From the NCBI GenBank assembly GCA_000739535.1, contig DF820468.1, forward strand, positions 96,543 through 139,728: a stretch of 43,186 nucleotides of DNA, read 5' to 3'. Both the position numbers and the translations under genes were made by a program. Under the pieces are notes generated by a model. The model saw nothing but the letters and a program-made list of their open reading frames with translations, searched no databases and had not been told where the DNA came from. This DNA is from Candidatus Vecturithrix granuli (GTDB lineage Bacteria; Moduliflexota; Moduliflexia; Moduliflexales; Moduliflexaceae). Position 1 is the stretch's first letter. The number at the start of each line of letters is the position of its first letter. Below, in pieces: positions 42,040-43,186 of the stretch.

Positions 42040-42201
42040 ATGGCCAAGGCCGCAGGCGGCCGCTGGAATGCGCCGCGGAACGTGGGGAAGCTGGCGTACA
42101 AACGGGTGATAGTGTTGAATCTGCCCGATCTGATTGTCGAACAGGCATACACCCGGGGCGTCATTGTGAGAAAGATCATGGTGATCTTTCGCTACATATA
42201 G
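42040..42201 (+). CDS. Short ORF, 53 residues, running into the box array
   Basis: ATG 42040 follows GAGGAGGGAAA and a plausible promoter. The product starts MAKAAGGRWNAPRNVGKLAY and goes on KRVIVLNLPDLIVEQAYTRG, a basic head then a short hydrophobic strand-helix. It is more GC-rich than its flanks in its first half. The last codons and stop (CGC TAC ATA TAG) are formed by the first of the 12-bp boxes, so the array may have cut off a once longer gene. I do not recognise it. Confidence 0.4.
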   Translation: MAKAAGGRWNAPRNVGKLAYKRVIVLNLPDLIVEQAYTRGVIVRKIMVIFRYI

Positions 42202-42301
42202 CAAATCGAGGTACGAGGAAATTCGCTAGATATAGCGATCGATCTTATCGCTATATCTAGCGATAAATTGCTACATCTAGCGACTTTTTGCTACATATAG
42301 C
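42191..42301. repeat. Array of five 12-bp palindromic boxes GCTAnATnTAGC
   Basis: Boxes lie at 42191-42202 (GCTACATATAGC), 42225-42236 (GCTAGATATAGC), 42250-42261 (GCTATATCTAGC), 42270-42281 (GCTACATCTAGC) and 42290-42301 (GCTACATATAGC). Start-to-start distances are 34, 25, 20 and 20. Boxes 2 and 3 with their flanks are exact reverse complements over 17 bases (42223-42239 and 42247-42263) round a 7-base loop. Near-symmetrical sites spaced by about two helical turns fit a cooperatively bound regulator or an iteron-like origin. It ends about 58 bases above the -10 box of the following gene. Confidence 0.85.
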
Positions 42302-42358
42302 GATGCGTTTTGGCAGCCTAATCCCTGTTAGAACCCGTTAATAAAGAGCAACATACGC

Positions 42359-42364
42359 TATAAT
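42359..42364 (+). promoter_or_regulatory. Perfect -10 box TATAAT before STAS-like gene
   Basis: TATAAT at 42359-42364 is 28 bases before the ATG at 42393. No good -35 box is seen 17 bases above (CGTTAA), which suggests a need for an activator; the palindromic box array lies just upstream. Confidence 0.5.
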
Positions 42365-42392
42365 ACAGAAAGACATTTGAGATAAAGTAAAA

Positions 42393-43067
42393 ATGGATTT
42401 CCAATTTGAAATAAACGATCTGGTTCGGATCAGCGATACCAGATATACGCGAAATTATGGAAAGATTGGCGAGATTATTGGATTTGCTGAAGATGCCTTT
42501 GCTCAACAACCTGGATACGCTCTGCAATTTGATGATGATGAGTTAGTCTATTTTATGCCTGAAGGAGCGATGGTTCCAACAGGAAAGAAAGGGACGCGAG
42601 TGCCACCATCACGGGCATTCTTCTGGGTGAAAGATGCCGAACATCGTGAGCACTGCATCAAAATTCGAGAAAAAGAGGACTTCGAAACACTGCGACCGAT
42701 TATTCACCAGGACGATGATATTCTCATTGTTGAATTACCAGAAACCTATGAATGGGAGTACTGCCATCCCTTCTTTCACCAAGAACTTCCAACTAAGTCG
42801 GTGTTCAACGCCTGTCGTGTGTTCATCATTGATGCCAGCCGAGTGAACACGATTGGGCGATTAGGAATGGGAATGGAAATGCTGGAATGTACGAGTATTT
42901 TCCAACGTATACACGGTCGTCAAGCCTTCTTTGTTGGCATGAAGCCTTACATTTATAAGATCTTATTGACCGTTGTAGGTAAATCATATGGAGCATTTCC
43001 TCACAATATTCCAACATTGAAAGAAGCTCTTCAGGTGGCGAAAGAGAGGAGAATACAGATCATATGA
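42393..43067 (+). CDS. SH3-like/STAS-like protein of unknown function
   Basis: A 224-residue soluble protein. The first 65 residues look like an SH3/KOW-type barrel (DLVRISDTRYTRNYGKIGEI, then YALQFDDDELVYFMPEGA). The last 95 residues resemble a STAS domain as in anti-sigma-factor antagonists: CRVFIIDASRVNTIGRLGMG then FFVGMKPYIYKIL and TLKEALQVAKE. The usual phosphorylated Ser/Thr site after Asp (DxS) is DASRVNTIG here. GAGATAAAG lies before the ATG. The next gene starts inside its stop codon (ATGA), so they are coupled and may act as partners in a signalling switch. Confidence 0.6.
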   Translation: MDFQFEINDLVRISDTRYTRNYGKIGEIIGFAEDAFAQQPGYALQFDDDELVYFMPEGAMVPTGKKGTRVPPSRAFFWVKDAEHREHCIKIREKEDFETLRPIIHQDDDILIVELPETYEWEYCHPFFHQELPTKSVFNACRVFIIDASRVNTIGRLGMGMEMLECTSIFQRIHGRQAFFVGMKPYIYKILLTVVGKSYGAFPHNIPTLKEALQVAKERRIQII

Positions 43068-43186
43068 AAAGCTCCAGGATAGTGAAGAAGGGAATGCAAC
43101 TTGTTGAAAAGACAGGGGTTCTAACGATGCGCATGAACGGCGAGTGCGCTGTATCACGGCGTGATTGGATGACTCTCACAGAGAGT
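43064..43186 (+). CDS. Start of an unknown gene, cut by the window edge
   Basis: ATG 43064 overlaps the previous stop (ATGA). Forty-one codons are visible, starting MKSSRIVKKGMQLVEKTGVL and continuing with TMRMNGECAVSRRDW, with no stop before the window end. Too short to assign. The overlap says it belongs with the STAS-like protein. Confidence 0.5.
   Translation, partial: MKSSRIVKKGMQLVEKTGVLTMRMNGECAVSRRDWMTLTES

Noticed and set aside
42191-42301. The five boxes considered as a CRISPR array
   Set aside because: Units are 12 bp, unevenly spaced (34, 25, 20, 20), with gaps as short as 8 bases and mirror-image copies; no cas genes are near.

Overview
The window reads as a piece of chromosome from a free-living, probably Gram-negative and anaerobic or facultatively anaerobic bacterium of moderate GC. 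The evidence is a complete Rnf redox-pump operon with its flavin transferase (ApbE) and an RseC-family protein, a chemoreceptor with two membrane segments and a large outer domain, exported proteins, and nSTAND-type signalling ATPases. The style (STAND ATPases, many broken toxin-antitoxin and nuclease genes, dispersed palindromes) recalls large-genome uncultured lineages such as the KSB3/Modulibacteria group. That placement is an inference from gene content only.

Layout. 1-4.5 kb: a 5'-truncated nSTAND1 ATPase with a membrane segment and an Asp-box propeller, then a cytoplasmic-looking gluzincin metallopeptidase with an FTP propeptide domain, then a small protein with a Cys-rich tail. These three are co-oriented and form the most unusual cassette here. 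4.5-6.8 kb: U32 peptidase-family/RNA-hydroxylase protein translationally coupled to a YbaK-type deacylase. 7.2-8.3 kb: a scrapyard of toxin-antitoxin parts (MNT nucleotidyltransferase, HEPN stub, headless DUF3368 PIN protein, small partner). 8.3-15 kb, minus strand: RlmI, a membrane-fused spermidine-synthase-like protein and a methyl-accepting chemotaxis protein. 15.07-15.18 kb: a 114-bp MITE-like palindrome with a perfect 8-bp target duplication.

15.4-22.9 kb, plus strand: apbE-rnfCDGEAB, rseC and a protein with a stand-alone sigma region 4. ApbE should attach FMN to RnfD and RnfG; a strong hairpin splits the operon between rnfG and rnfE. 23.2-26.5 kb: two convergent exported proteins, an SGNH-type hydrolase and an FN3 protein, which end in the same seven residues SYLLWTK encoded by different codons. 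This may be an undescribed C-terminal tag. 26.8-31.9 kb: a membrane-anchored helical-repeat protein, a 7-TM LuxR-type regulator, an unknown protein and a TauE/SafE permease.

31.9-34.1 kb is decayed DNA: a PD-(D/E)XK nuclease-like gene frameshifted by a 39-bp duplication, the N-terminal stub of a membrane hydrolase, a small conserved protein, and an IS200/IS605 transposase that has lost its HUH motif and its catalytic tyrosine. 34.4-41.7 kb: an SDR oxidoreductase, a RibD-C-like reductase, then a catabolic operon (lacI-type regulator, sugar-binding protein, two permeases, UroD-like methyltransferase; no ATPase subunit gene). 41.7-43.2 kb: candidate operators, a short ORF, an array of five 12-bp GCTAnATnTAGC boxes, and a STAS-like protein followed by a gene cut by the window edge. 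No rRNA, tRNA or CRISPR array was recognised.
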